Part shown: piece by piece, positions 36,501 to 51,100 of the stretch
Numbering within the stretch: position 1 is the first letter of the stretch
Layout of the letters: the number at the start of each line of letters is the position of its first letter
Translations under genes and position numbers: made by a program
From: Neospora caninum Liverpool
Taxonomy: Eukaryota; Apicomplexa; Conoidasida; Eucoccidiorida; Sarcocystidae
Length of the DNA: 64,000 nucleotides
Direction: 5' to 3'
NCBI RefSeq assembly: GCF_000208865.1
Contig: NC_018393.1
Coordinates: forward strand, 2,932,714-2,996,713
The notes under the pieces: generated by a model
What the model was told of the DNA's origin: nothing
Seen by the model: the letters and a program-made list of their open reading frames with translations, nothing else
Databases searched by the model: none

Positions 36501-39500
36501 GCCTGGAGGCTCTGCCAGTCGCTTTGTTCGCTGTGTAGATCCAGAGATAACAAGCAGGTGGGGCAGCGAGGAAAAAGCAGTAAATGGGAAGCACAGAAAA
36601 AAATTTGCTTGGGTACGCGCTGGGATGCACGTCACTATCTAGCGCCGCTACTGAATTGGGTGGAGAACGGAGCCGATCATACGGCTTTTCTCGAAAACGA
36701 ATTACGAATGTAACGCGAAAACTGCGACGCAACGTCAACAGACAGCGGGCACCACGATCCGAAGTTTAGACGTGGGACCCGAAACGCTTACTATGTCGGC
36801 AAAAGAGAGAGGAGGTTGACGCTCCAGCGCTTCAGAGTGGACCCAAGGCCACAAAGCAGATCTTGGGCTCGGTCGCAGGCGATGCAAGCTGCAACGGAGC
36901 GAAGAAGACATGCGCAAGAGAGCCTTTGCGATAAATCTCCCTCTCGTCCTCCAGTGTCTTGTGCAGCGCCACATATTCCGGCCAGAGAGACGGTCAGACA
37001 AACGGATGAGGCGGTCCACAGGAGTGACCGTGAGTACAGCTGGTACCGCCCCACGTTTACGTGCCTCGACGGAAAGGGGCGTGTGAGTGCTTCAAGCCTT
37101 TCTGAGAACCTGCCCACCACGATTCGAAAGCGTCCCGTCGACATGCTTTCTGTTTCGTTGCCGCAATGCTGCTGCCGGGTCGTCACAGGCATTCCCTCAC
37201 GGTCGTATACGGTGTTGACCCCATCCACGTTTGAACCGCAGCCTGCCTTCGAAAGGAGAGGCGTACAGCAGGCTGTCGTGCGTTGTGTATAGCCGACAAC
37301 TTACTCACGGGTTCAGCCGTGGCAACTTGAAGCTCAAAGAGCAGGGTGTTGGTGTCGAAATTCACGCCATACACAAAGCCCTGAAGCGAGCAAGGACAAC
37401 AGAGGATACAGAATGTCACCAGCCGTCAAAAGGGTAGCGGGGCGGAGACGATACGTTTTTCGCAAGCTGTTCTGGGTAATGCGTCTTCACTGGGGTGATC
37501 TGCAGTGCACGCATGAGGCATCCTGCGGATGTCATGAGTTCGGACGTTGCACGAGGTGACAAGCGGAAAGACATCTGTTCGGCTGAGAGCTGAAATCTGT
37601 CCTTCCACCACATCGCGAAAACACCGTCAGGCTCCCCCGTGTGTTGACCGGAAAGCGTTTACACTGGAGACGGCGCTTTCGGTTGATAGTTTCTGCACGG
37701 TCCGAGTCAAGCAGGCAAAAGGCATCTGCCTACGGCGTTCGTCGCCAACAGTAGCAGCGTCGGGCTTGAGGCACTTCGACGCGTCAGACATCCCGTGGTG
37801 AAACACAGATCAGGATCATCTGTCATGCGCCAGGGAAGTTCGGCGAACTGGAAATGAAGAGCTAGTCGGTGGTCCACGTCGAAAGCTACGGACAAGGGAA
37901 ACAGCGCCGACAAACTCAGGGAAAATCAGCCGGTGCTGAAAGCGGAACAGGTGCGTTTGTGAAGAGACAGTGACGTGGACAAAGCAGCGTCGCAGGCGGA
38001 GCGTAGGAGAGGTATTTGTCATCAGTGGTTCTCTTCGTCCCTAAGTGATCTGCCTTCCGTGAGGATTACACGTGAATCATAGCCAGTGCCTCCAAGGCCC
38101 GCAAGAAACACACCGTAACTGCACAGAAAACGCGCTGGGACTCCACTACCGTATTTCAGTAGCCGGTGGAACTGCCTGACGTCGCCACTCAAAAGCCGTC
38201 CCATCGTTTAGCAGAGGCTCAACGAAACGACAACGCCATGGAGGCAAATGGGTGCGAGACGGCATCACGAACCTAGAGAGGACGCAAAGAAGGCGATCCA
38301 ACAGTTGAACTCTGTTTTTGTATGAAACTTTGATTCCCTCCTCCCGCGTGTGTCCTCACCGCTATCATCGCACTCGCGGCTTGAGTTTGCGCGAACTTCG
38401 CATCCAAAGCGCCTTCCTTCAGCGCATTCCATCTTGCAAGGGCACTGGCCCTCGCCTCCATGAAGGGAGTGGAGAGCGTCGATTTTCCAGAAAATTGTCG
38501 ACCGCGGAGAAATGTAAACCACCTCCACATCTTCGGTTCGGGCGCATGTGAGCAGACGGACGACGGGTACGTCGACAGCGGTGCCGACAAGCGGGGCGGG
38601 CTGATGACGAGGGGCTGGGAGAGACGACAAATCAGGCGCGACTTTGAGGAAGTCACTGACGAGATAAATGTCAAGATGTGGACGGCTGGAGGCGCCTGAG
38701 AGGAACGAACGAGCACACCCGCGCATACCGGCAGAGAAGAGAGAGTGAGAGCGTTCTGTAAAGAACGCGCGCAGATGGTCACAAAAGGACATCTGCGGAA
38801 CAGACGATGGATGTGTGGGACTCATGGGTGATACACGAACACCTGGACCGTTGCACGCTCAGGACTGGGCGTGCCACTGGTCACCAGACGGGATCTTTCA
38901 TAGTCCGCACTCTGCAACGAAGTAGACTGTCGCCAGCAGTGCAAATGGAAGACCGCCGGAAATCTCGGGCCACATAGACGCGAAGAGACCTCGGCCCGTC
39001 TTAAGGCATGCGCGGGTGTTGGAAGTGTGTCTTTGGCTCCCGCCGACACACCTCGAGTGCGGTGGCGCAGTCTTCCCCTCCAATGAATGGCGTGGGAAGC
39101 GAAAAGGCGACGACACTGAGAGGAACCAGGTTGTTTGCCGTAAACTTTTCCCACGCGCGTCCCGCCTGAAAAGCCTTACTTGCCACAATGAGGTACTCTG
39201 CACCGCAGAAGGCAAGGGCTGGAGGGATGGGTTTCCCTGGCTCTGCGACGTCTTCTCTGGACACTTGGTCGGAGTACCAGGATCGAGGTAGAACCGTCAG
39301 CCGAGCAATCGTGCAGTCCTCGAGGCGCCAAACAACGAGAAGCTTGTCGACACTCTCTTCGTCCTCTCCGGTTCGTTCGTCTTTCGGGCCCTCATGCTGG
39401 ACTCGACCTTCATCGAGAATTGAGAGGAAACGAGAAGCACAAAACACGCGCTTGCAGTTAGAAGAGGCGCAGGAATGGCGACGGGGAATACCGACGTCAG

Positions 39501-42500
39501 AAACGGTCTCTGCGGCACGAACACGAAGTGAGCCAGCTTGCGAAAGCCGTTTTTAAACAGGAGGTCCGACCCAATGCACGGATGCCGGCGAAGTGAAGAG
39601 CAAGACAGCTGTGTCTCGGTCGGCTGTGACGGTCAGGAGTTTCCAGCCTTCTCTGCCTCAACCTAAGCGGTTTCAGGCAAGGACTGGAACACACGGCTGT
39701 TGGTTCTCAGCGGTGGGTTGTCGCCTGCAGCGAGGGCATGTGGCAAAAACAGGCCACTCACATGCGTTTCCGCTCACTTGTGTGGATAGTAGCGAGAAGT
39801 GTCCCTTTCTGGTTCATCGCCATGGTCAAGACCGCGCCGAGACGAGCGTCCCGACAAACACCGAAACGGTCTAACTCGGCCCGGTCTTTGTCACCGGCGA
39901 AACCGCAGAAGCCTTTCGCGTCTTTCCGACTCCGGCTACCCGCGCGTGGGGGGGTGTTGTACTGGAGGGGCGACAAGCAGCGGGTGTAGCATCGTTGGGC
40001 GGCCTCTCTACCGCGGGAGCGGGGTTGGATTGCGCCAGCGCCTTGCGCAGAAAACTTGCGATTTGAGGGGAGGAAGCGAACGGGGTTCGGGGTTTCACGG
40101 GATCTCGTCTGACGCGCGAAGCCGCCAGAAGAGTCTCTGAAAAGCGGGCCCGACGCCCGACGCCAAAGGACGCCGTAGGCTCCATCCTCAGCCACGGAAG
40201 GAGGGGCCGAGGATGGCGTGGGCAACAGTCCCAGGCACTGGCCCTCGGAGTCGCATCGACTGCGGGCATTCAGGCGCTCAACCAACACCCAGTCGCCGAC
40301 TGCGTGACACAGAAGACCTGAGAAAAACGTCGAGGGGCGGGAGAGTGGCAACGACAGGAACTGATGGACAGGCACAAAATGCGAGAGACAGAGGCAGGGG
40401 GACAGAGCGGGGAATCAGACGAGAGGGTCAGAGGTGAATGTGTAAGGGAACGAGTCAGACAAGAGGAGAAAGGGACCTTGAGGGCATACCGGCGGGCGAC
40501 TGCCGAAACCATAGGAGAGGAGGCTGAGGCCCACAGCCAGGTAGGAAGAAAGGAACGAGGGAACGAAAGGGCAAAACACAGGGGGCCCAACTTGGGACGG
40601 TGCGACCGGGGAGCGCGCAACAGACAAAAAAAGGGGAAAGGAAACACGACTGAGAAATGGGAACTGAGGAGGAAAATGCGCTTGGCAGTACAAACATTGC
40701 CACGGCTGCCAAAGCCCACTTTTGATTCGTTCAGACCACCAAAGGAGACGAACACCAGCCACAGCTCCCTGGCAGCTTCGGGCAGTCCAGTTTCCACAGG
40801 TTATTGTACAGAAGGTTGGCGCACAAAAACGCACATGCTATTGGTAAGCACTCAGTGAAAGTAGCCTCTTCATACGAGTAACGCGCTCCTGGGGCTCACT
40901 GGCAAGCTGAAGTCTCAGTTCGATCCAATTCACCACCCTGAAATTCGACGCTTCTACCAGCGTTTTGCCTTCGCCCCTCCTTTTTGTGGTTTCACCAGAG
41001 GCTTGGAGGAACCCGGTGAAACAGAACGAGTGCATGCCTTTGGCGACTGCTCTTGTTTCCTCTCCGGTTGCCGAGCGGGTCTCACCTTGCTGAGATCTCC
41101 ATATGCATCCGCCTCGGCTGTTTGCCACCGTAGCCCCAACGATGTGCCGGAGTTGCAGAAGGCGCGACGTGTCGCCAGGCTCGATGACCTCGACATGAGC
41201 AACTTCACTCTCCATGCGCCCAGCGGAATCTGCAGAGGCGGAAGGTCGGCCTCGCTCCGTCGTCTCCGGTTCTGACCCTGGTGCCCCTCTCTGGCTAGAG
41301 TGCGCGTTGGTCTCGCTGTCACCAGAGACGCGCTGGCAAGCTTCCGGGTGCAAAGGAGCAGACTGTGAAGAGCAGGAAATTGTCGCTTGCGGCAGTGAAG
41401 AACACGACACGACGACAAACGGCTCTGTTGGATGACACTGGTGGCCTCGCTCCCGTTCAGCCTCGGAAACCCTCATGCAATCGAAAAGATCGCTTTGGGC
41501 ACTCTTTGGAGCAAGAGGTTGAAGAGGCAAACGCACCGCGTTCTTGCCAGTCATTGCGGGGACAGGCGATGCACGATGACAGGCCACGTTACTGCCTAGA
41601 CTGACAGACGGAGCCGCAGAACGTTCACCCTCGCTCTCCGGTTTCGCGGCGTCCACATGCACGCAGAGCGGGGGACGGAACTGCGGAAACTGAAGAGGAA
41701 CACACTGGGCAGCGAGGGCCTCGAGCTCGCGGTGCTGGAACCCCCACAGGACGACGTCGGCAGAGCTGACGGAGACGACGAAGTCTCCGCAGATAAAGAG
41801 TTTGAAGGGCGTTCCCAGGTGCCCGCTGAACGACTGCAGAGGCGGGAGGAGGCCGTTCGAAGCGAGCCCAGGGAGAGAACACGCGCGAGCGGAGGGAGGC
41901 GCACCTGGGACGCCCGCGCACGGGCGCGACGTACGAGGAAGAGAAGCGTTCAAACCAAAGGCAGAGTGTTTCGGCTGCCGAAGACCCTGACAGGCTGAGA
42001 CGTCCAGATTCCAAAGCTGCGCGCCGCGCAAAAAAGAGTTAGAAGGAGCGGAGACGGGCATTGGCAGAGGAGAGACCAAGGGAAGCGTGTGGTGCCAAGG
42101 CAGGCTGAGAAAGAGAGCAGGGAAAGACGGACGGCATCAACAGGCAGAAACGGAGGCAGAGAAAAGACCAGCGATTTTGCCCTTAATAAGAAGCCAGCCG
42201 CGTTCGGCGGCGGTTTCGACCTCCCAAAACGAAGTGCGCCGGACGAGCTCGTCGAGGATCCCTGCGTCTGGGTTCGGGTGCGCGCCTTCGTTCGCACCGC
42301 ACCTCCCAGGTGGATTCAGTTTGTACGAATTAGTGAATAGCACGACAGGGAAAGGGGAATTTCCACTGCGCAAGCACCCGCCGTGTCCGTGCTGTCTATA
42401 TCACATTTTCGCGTGAAGAAACGAGCTTGTACAGGCGGGAAAAAAAGACAGCGAGGGCCCCATGAGGCCAGGCGCGTGAGTGTGGGCGAGACAGTGTGCC

Positions 42501-45147
42501 CTCTTCTTGCGTCAAACAGACACCTTTTAACGGGTTTGATGAGAGCGCCATCTCTTCGTGTCAGGCGTTCCATTCGTCGCGACGGCTGTTCCTTCGTACC
42601 TTTACGATATTGTCCTCAGCTGTCGTCAGCGCAATTTGAGGGAGCGCGTTTTCTCCGGGTCCAGCTGCGTTGTCCGTAGCGTTCGTCAGGTCGAACGGCC
42701 CCTCGTCTCCGCTCCTTGCGGCAGCTCTCACGAAATACCGGTGAGACTCCAGATCAAAGTGTGTCACGAGCGCCGCAGTGATGGCGCCGCTCATGAGAGG
42801 AATCTCTCGCACGCAGGTCAGACACCGCGACATGATTCCAGGACAAGACGCAGCGGGGTGTACGGACCGCTGAATCAGACTCGAGCTACGCCTGCTAGCG
42901 TCGCTGCGGCCTGTCCAGGGGCGAGGAGCGGTCAGGCTAACCGTTTTTGGAGAACAGCCACTTTGACTGCAGCTGCGACTGCGCCTGGGTGCTCCGCCGA
43001 CCGTGACGCTCCGAGGCGACCAATAGGGAGGCGTGAAACAGTGATCCTCGCCGTCAAGAGGCGACTCTGGACACGGATCTGGCCCGGCCTGCAGCAGGGA
43101 CAGCAACAGGCGAGGCGAAAGAGAGGTGGAAGATCCCTCTCGACAGGCGAATTGAATCTGACGAGAGTGCTGTTCGTCTTCCCATCTACACCGCAGACCG
43201 TGGGAGAGCGAAGAGCACGCGCTCTGGTCGATGAATCCTCGCGTGTAGCCAGGTGCCCCAATGGCCTTTTTTTCTCACATAAGAGGCCACTTGCCATGCC
43301 GCAAGCATCTGTGTAGAGGCAGCAGACGAACTGGAAAAAATGCGGGAAACCGTGCAACCTCTCCTGGGTAGCGGCGCTGAAGTCAAGGCGCCTCTCGTTC
43401 GACTCGACGATGCGCTTCGAGCTAAGTGGAGGCGTACGAAGTCCGCCGCAGGTGTAATCGCAGCACCACGAAAGCAACGCATGGCGGAAAAACGGAAAAC
43501 CGTAGAACTTCAGGCGGTGCTTCTGCCCCGGACTCACTGCTTCTCCAAGGTCGTAGAACCGCATCATTGAATTGCTGGAACAGACAACCAAAACGCCGTG
43601 GCCGCTTGCCGCAAAGCCGTATGCGGTAATTCGAGCGCCGCCTGCCGTCTTTCCGTGTTTCGACGGGGCGGTATAGGGCATCGACAGAGAACTGGAGGCC
43701 CGCGAAACAGTCCGAGGAAGGCAAACTTTCGCTTTGTAAAGAAGCGAAGGAAACGCGAAGCAGCAGACGCGACAGCCGTCGAAGTATCGAGCCATGAACG
43801 CCCCATCGGGGCTGAAGGCGAGAGGCGGAATGTCTTCCGGAGGTGGGTGCACGCCAGGGTTTTCGGCCCGTTGAGTGAGTTGGTATTCCAGTCGCTCGTC
43901 ATGGATCGAAACGACTGAGGGCACTCGACAGGAAGCGCACTGAAGAACAAACTTCAGAGGGGTCAGCGCAGGCGCGACCAGCTTTTCATAAGGACAGCCC
44001 CAAAAGGCGATGAGAAGAGGAAAGGGCGGAAGTTTGCAACAAAGGACCGGAAGGGAGGCAAGAGAGACAGACAGGCGTTCACGAACACCTGTGGGAACGA
44101 AGCAAGAGCAGGATCGGGAGGGAAGAAGCGGCAAGAGAAAAGACGTTTTTCAGCTGTGCGATTCGCGTGGCGAGTCTTGGGTTTGTCCTCGGGTACTTCC
44201 GTTTCACTTTTCGTCTTGCACGTTCTCTTCCCCATTCGTCCAACCGACCGCCAGCTGCCGAGGGGCTGTTTCACGCGGACCGCACTCACCGCCAGAGGAG
44301 TCCGCAGTGACGAGCAGACACCGGCTCTGTTCCACGTGACTCTCGCGATGGTCTCGAGCGCTGTTTCGGACGAAGTAGATTCCGCGAATCGAATGCAAGT
44401 GGTGCCGAGCTTCCAAAATCACCTGAGGCGGCTTCGTGTCGATGTCAAAAACGCGCAGCGCGCCGCTATCGAAACCCACTGCGAGAACGCGTTCGAGGGG
44501 ATGGCAGGCTACGCGTGTCGGCCGGTCGACCGATGACTGGAACTCAAACGCCTGGAAAGAAACCGCAGAACGAATCTCGCGTCTGCCTTCGTGTACTGAC
44601 AAACACGTCACTTGGCGATTGGCAACAGGTCTGCCTCGGAAAGTACCTCTGTCGACAACCTCAAGTTGGAGAGAGATGCAGACGCCGTCCACACCACAGT
44701 TTCGACGGCTCGATCGGAATACGAACCAGATGGGAACAGGCGCGACAACTTCCGGTCCCAAGCGCGGGACGCGTACTTCAGGATGTTTATCTCCTTCCAG
44801 CGAGACGACATGTTTGAATCTACGGGGACGTATGCTGACTCATGTGCAGACGTGAAGAACATGACTTTCGGCGCAGAACGACATGCATGTACACGGAAGC
44901 TCGGCCATCTGGGACAGGAGCGGCAGGCATTTCACGGCGGAAACAGCGGCGAAGGATCATGAAGAGCTGAGAGGCAGAAACGGCCGCGGGGACTCCTACA
45001 CAACAGAACACAGGCGAATGGTGGCGTCGTGTCTCCCTGCGAAGCGTTTGGCCTTGGAACGACTGGCCTGGACGATGTAGTCGGCCGGCTTCGTCGATGT
45101 TCGATTGAGTACAAGGTGTATATCCGAGCTTGGAAGCCGCAACATAC
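33581..45147 (-). other. WDR90: WDR90: C-terminal WD40 propellers
   Basis: This half encodes the later propellers. Recognisable blades in coding order are RVACHPLERVLAVGFDSGAL (44.5 kb), LAFSPDGAFMARYFDG and VLVVCSSNSMMRFYDL (43.6-43.9 kb), LTTAEDNIVKV (42.6 kb), QLWNLDVSAC (42.0 kb), FKLFICGDFVVSVSSADVVL (41.8 kb), a roughly 250-residue polar linker (40.9-41.7 kb), LTMAMNQKGTLLATIH (39.8 kb), LLTVTADRDTAVLLF (39.6 kb), GFVYGVNFDTNTLLFELQ (37.3 kb), FATAGDDLTIRLWS with LAALFDNGCLRLIDIRSF (34.5-34.7 kb) and ALVATRSGAVLSIQL near 34.0 kb. The stop is at 33581-33583. Each matches the position of a WDR90 blade, including the weak ones lacking Trp-Asp. Exon edges here are approximate. Confidence 0.8.
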
Positions 45148-48100
45148 CTCGTGGAGATCCGGCAGAGACCAGATGCGAACAGACCGATCTGTTGAAACTG
45201 TATAGAGCTCCCTCCAGGCTTCTATAAAAAGGCAAAGTACAGTTGAGGCTGCCCGATGCGCAATGGAGAGAATACTTTTCGAACACGGCAGCTTCTTGGA
45301 AGCGCACTCCAGACCCCTCTAGAGGTTAGTTGTGCTGAAGTTGCAGAGCGTGTCTCTTGAGCACAGAGCCATGCGTTGAAAACGAAAACCATTGAACCCA
45401 CTTTCACGGGGCGCCAACCTCAACTGTGTTCGATACAGACGACAGAGTGGGCGCCTCACGGGTGTTCAGCCTGGCGACCTCTTGGCACTCGAAGTCCCTC
45501 CAGAAGTCGTCCTCTAAGTTTTTCTGCCTCGTGTTCCGTGCTTCTCCTCTTTACTCCTTTTTGTTTCCACTAGGTGCGGACGTCTCTTGGACCGCGGTTT
45601 GTAGCTGTTGCCTTGTCCCTCTTTGGGGCCTGCGCCTACGTCAGCTCCAGGGCGTCTCCACTATGTGCATCTGTGCTGTCGTGCTGTGTCCTGCTTCACG
45701 CTACTTCCGGTGTCTCGATTTCGCTGCTTGTCCCAGCGGTCTTACATCTGCTCTTCGCGGGACCCTCCCCTGGGGTTGCCACGGTGGCTTCATTCCGTTC
45801 TCCCCTCTCTCTCCAGTCCTCTTCTCACCGCTTACTGCTGCGTCGCGGATAGGCCTGGCGTGGGTCCGGAGAAGGGGTTGGTAGTGCTGAGAGCCTATGT
45901 TCAGGATCCCCACGCTCCCGTCAGCGGCGGTGCAAAGCAACTGAAGTCCGTCTTCAGATCCGTCGACGCCCACGGCGGCCGCCTCGTTTTTCACATGCAT
46001 GAAGCAACTCTGAAACGTCAGAGGCCATACTCTAAAACAGCAGAGAGAAACAGCCGCGAGGCGGGGACAAGAAGTCGCGTGCGGAAGGAAGTAGGGATAC
46101 AAGTATTCAGCACACGTCGAGGTAACCGCACATTTATATTTTTGCATGCACGTAGCTGCAGTCTCTCTCACACACAAATACATTTAAGGCGCCTTCGTCC
46201 TCATGTGCAGCTCCATTGCCATGCTCCCATATATACATACATATGAATATATATATATATATATCCATACAAAAGTATGTAGACAGATTCGGGACACATT
46301 CTCTCGGCATTCTTGTTTAGTGGTGGCGTCATTCTCACCGAACGAAGCCATCTTCTGAAGCAGTTGCGCAGAAGGCGTCGCTCACGCTGAGAGACCATAT
46401 GGGCGCCGCATGCAGTTTGTAGACTCGCTGCAGCCGGCGGGAGACGTAGTCAACCTGCTCGGACAAGCGCCAGACGAGACGAGCATCGAATTAACTCCGC
46501 GGGGCACAGACCGCACGCGTGGGTGGACGCGCCGGTGCCTACCAGGTAAAACGACGGGGGCGCCGTGGTGCAGGTTCCAAAATCTTGGCGGACTCCACAG
46601 CCTCACCTGAGCGACACATCCTGACGTCGAGGAGAAGAAGACCCTTGCCGCCGCTAGCCACCTCTCGCCAGTGTCTGTCGAGGCACACACAAGGACAGGA
46701 GTTTGACTGCCACGAACACTCGAGTCCGATACACGTACAAACTGACTGGAGATCACTTCAAAGATCTGCCAGTGTTAGAGAGGCAAGGACGAAAAGCGGC
46801 GAATCCGTGCCTTGTTCTTTCTATTTCTGTATCGACTTTTTGCCAACTACAGCGCACCGAGTCCCTTGTGGCCTTAACAAAGTAGCGTCCGCATAAGACG
46901 CCTGTCCATCTTCTTACAAGGGTATCTCTGTCTCATCGAGGATCAATCTCAGCACCCCAAAACGCATGCCTGAGCGTTCTCCGCGAGGGCAGTGGAACGC
47001 CACAATGGAAGGACGCGTCTGGAGGCCTCGGGTGCTACACTGAAGTGAAGGGACACCCGGGCGAGGCAAGCTCGAACGCGATTAAGGACACGCCGCGCGT
47101 GTGGCGGACTCACGATCGTGGACGGTCTGAAAGGTCCGGGAGCATTCGAAGTCGAGATCGGTGTAACAGTTCGCTCGAGCGGCTGCCTCCAGCACGACAC
47201 TGCAGCCGGGTAAGTGAGAGTTCTGTGCAGGGAGAGAGAAGAAAGCAGCCGCAAGCAGCTAAGAGGAGTCTCCGCTTCTGCGCACCGACCTACCCCGTTG
47301 GGCGGGGGCCATCCGCCATGGGCCGACTCGTCTCTCTGACTTGCGGTTCCAACAGATTCACATGTAGAACTGCGTGCGGTTGGAGACGGGAAACAATAGC
47401 AGCGCGTCATCGGGTCGACCGCATACTTCCCCGTTTGTTTTTCCAATGTACCCGAACTGTATCCTCCACCTAAGGAGGTATTCACGTTCTGCTGTAGCGG
47501 ACGGGCAACCGTCACATATCGATCACGTACACGCTTGCACCGAACAAGCCGAAATTTGAAGAGCCAACACTTGCATACAAGCTGTACGAATATCATGGTA
47601 TTCACTATTCGATGATCTTTTGTGTTCACACCGGTATAACTAGAACCGAATAAACAGAGACTCGAACGGACCTTTCATCTCACCTTGATCCTCCAGAACC
47701 GTATGTTTTCGTTGCCGCAGGAGATGAGACAGAATTCGTCAAAGGGCGAGAATTTGATGCAAGTCACATCGAAGTCGGAGACTTGCCGAGCCAGGAGGCT
47801 GCAGTGGCCTTCAGATCGCAATCTACTCAAATCCCAAATCTGCAGTTGCTGGCGTCTTTGCGTGTCAACTCCAGCCACCTAGGAGAGATGGAAACATCAC
47901 ACGGAAAACACTGCAATGGTGCGCTGACGCAAAGAAGAGTTCGTTTCGCATGGCGCGTGGCATACACCCTATTTCCCAGTCGTGGGGAAAGGAGGCTAGT
48001 GGAGCTGATTCCTTTGCCTCCACGCATGCGAGTTCTGCTCGAGGGGGCGGCACCAAACAACCCGCGTGCACATTGACGCGTTGGGTCTGAGTGTAATGGT

Positions 48101-51100
48101 GGCCGACGACTTGCAAAGAAGAAAGCTTGAGGGGAGGCGGCATAGCGTGCGGCACGGAGACATGGAAAAATCTATTCTGAACAGGCACTACACAGGAAAG
48201 CGAGCGGCAGTCAAAGGCCACTTACAACCATGCATCGACACTGACTGTCGAACCGAAAGACACGAATTTCAACCAGCGACGGGCATTGAAGAATCTGAAA
48301 AACAGCAGATAACACAGTAGAGCTTACGTCTCGTAACCGTCCGTCAACTCGCTCTTCCTATAGGCCGACCGCGCCAATTTTCTGCCTTGGGGTTGTGTGG
48401 AGCGAGGCATCACACTGTTCTCTTTGTGTGCAACTCCTCAGGGCCTTGAGAATTAGGAAGTTACCTGGATTTATATCATTGTGTTTCCCCAGAACACTGC
48501 TTCCGTTTACTCTCGGTGCGCCAGAAACGTGGTCAACTTGGACGTGACCGAAACACATGGTAAAACCCCCAGGCGTGTGGGTACAGCAGGCCGGGTACAG
48601 CAGGAAAAGCGAGAGCACGAACAAACACAGTCTCTATAACGGGAGGGGGAGGAATTTCAATTAAGTGAATTAGCATTCAAAAAGAACCGTGACTTGTCTC
48701 TCGAGAGGCCCTTGCTGATCCAGCAGTCGTTCGGTGGGGACTGACGAAACGCAGTGTTTGCACGGAAAACGTTTTTCGCGTTTCTGTTCGCGTACTGCAG
48801 CACAGAAGGGAGATTCGCCGGTGACATGCCAGATCCTGCGCACAGCACAGAACAGCATAGAAACTGTAGAACTACGGCATTCCTCCCCTTCCAAGGTGAA
48901 GACGTTTTTGAGTGCCGTCTGCATACAAATCTTTCAGGATCCGTGGAAACGCCTCCGCTGGAGAGAACAGATCTCAGTCTTGCGCGTGAATGCGTAGTAT
49001 GCCTGGATGGCCCGGACGGAGAGGCTCATCCAGGGACAGCCGAGAGACTCTATGGAAAAGAGAGAATCAAAGTTCCCCTTCTGTAAAGCAGCATTTGAAC
49101 ACTGTTGTAAGAATAAGCTGTGCGACGATACACCGGACCTATTCACTAAACGTCCGAGATATACACGGCATCGTTACCGGATTTGCGGGGCTGCGGCGGC
49201 TCCTGCACCGTTCTGCACTGTGGCGGCCATGACTGAGTTCGGACTAACGTCGAGCAAGTCGATGGCTGCGGTATGCCCGAAGAGACATTTCTGGGTGCCT
49301 GGAACCGAGAGAGACGGAGCGCACATAGCTCGAAGATCGAATTTCCTCCCACGCGGAAGAGCACTCTCCAGAAACTTTACCCCTCTGCATGGGGCAAGGA
49401 AGAGACCAAGAAAACGTTCACTGCCTCAGGCGTCTTAGGCATGATCCACTGGCGCTTCACCCACGTTGTCGAGGCAGTGCACTCTGCGGCGTTGTGTCTC
49501 TGGTTCTGTATTGCAAACGTGAAACATACGACGTCTCTACTATGCGGCCAAGCAAGTTTCAGCTTGTCGCTGCTTCCACGGCTGTTCCACTTCCCATTGT
49601 AGAGGAATTGATAGGAGAGTTCACTAACCAGTCTGAAGGTTGAGGTAGACGAGTGTAGATGCCTGGGCAATCAGAGCTTTGTCTCTGCCCGCCCACATAG
49701 CGTGACGTTTTCGATTCCCGGCGCCACTGGGCGCCCCCATCATACGGATTGCCTGCATTCAAGGACGACCGTCTAAAACTCCCAGCTCAGTTGACAGCGA
49801 CTTTGACGGTAACATCTGTACCATATGTGTGCTGCGAGCTTCCGCTTTTGAGACACACACTGGGTGCAAGTATCTTCCAAACGGCACCGGGGTGGTGACT
49901 AGAGAACTAGCACTGCGGTCGAACCCTCGACTTGTGTGTTTGGGCTGTGAACATTCGCATGTAGCTGACTACGGTTGAAAGGTTGCGCGGCTGAATAGCG
50001 CTGTAAGTTAACGCCTTGGAATGCGCAAACATTCGTATTGCTCTACCTCTAAAGAACACACAGGATTGCCTCGAGCAATACACTTTACGGCTCTGTTCAA
50101 AGAGACCAGAACGTGGTTCCACCCTGACACAGACTCTCCTTCTGTACGGTGGCAATCCTTTGTGTCGAGGGAACTACGCTCCGTACCGTCGGATGGAAAA
50201 GACGTGTGAATTAAACTGCCTGCTACGATGGGACCGGCTGCGGACAGTGCAGCTGTCTGGCGCAAAGTAGACTGAGGTATCAGATCGAAAGCACTGTTTT
50301 CGGACGGCCTGGGGTCTACTTGATGGCAGTGTGTACGGAGAACACATGAAAATGCCCGAAATGCATTCTTTAATCGTCCGCTTGCGCTTGCGATTAAGGA
50401 TTCATGTTCCAGTAGACGCCGAACCTGCAACAGAGCGCCGTGACTGAAGAGTGATGAGGCGAGCAGAGGTTCACGCTGCGTTCCGGCCGTTCCCTCTCTC
50501 TGACTGTCGCGTTCCGGAATGCAGGAAGAATCAACCTGTCCCTTTTCAGCGATTGGCTCTCCTATTCGTCGCAAATCTGACCCATGCTTGGAGTCCGGCA
50601 GGGCCGTGTTCTCGCCTTCGTTTGCTCCGGTGGCCGAGGCTGTAGTCGCAATATCAGTTTTACTGCAAGGGTCTCCCTTTTCGTAAGGAAAAAAATCATC
50701 ATCACTCTCTTCGCCCATAATAGGCAGAACATCATCGGGCCGACTGCCCAGAGGAATGTAGATCCACTGGCACTCTTCTACCGTTGTCTTTGGAGATAGT
50801 CGCATTCCTCGAGGCAACAGCTGCAGGAAAACACAGGAATACGCACGAGCTGATGACGGCGTACAACAGGTTCGTTTCCAGATGGGAGCCAAGAACAGCC
50901 TAGTGTCCTAGTCTCTGAGGCAAATACCGTGGCCTGATGGAGGTCGCAACGCCCGCAATATTCCATGACTAAGGGCTGCAGAGCTGTAGCAAAAGCCATA
51001 GACGGAGCAGCTACTGTTTCCCTACGAACATATATGTATACGTACATATATATATATATATATATACCATCTAGCAATGTTTGCCGTCACTTGAAGCCGA

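Noticed and set aside
42558..43316. A 252-codon plus-strand frame
   Set aside because: It is antisense to WDR90 exons with recognisable WD40 sequence and has no domain of its own, so it is a shadow of coding base composition.
50778..51077. Tyr-Ile repeat peptide
   Set aside because: It comes from translating an AT microsatellite inside a WDR90 intron.
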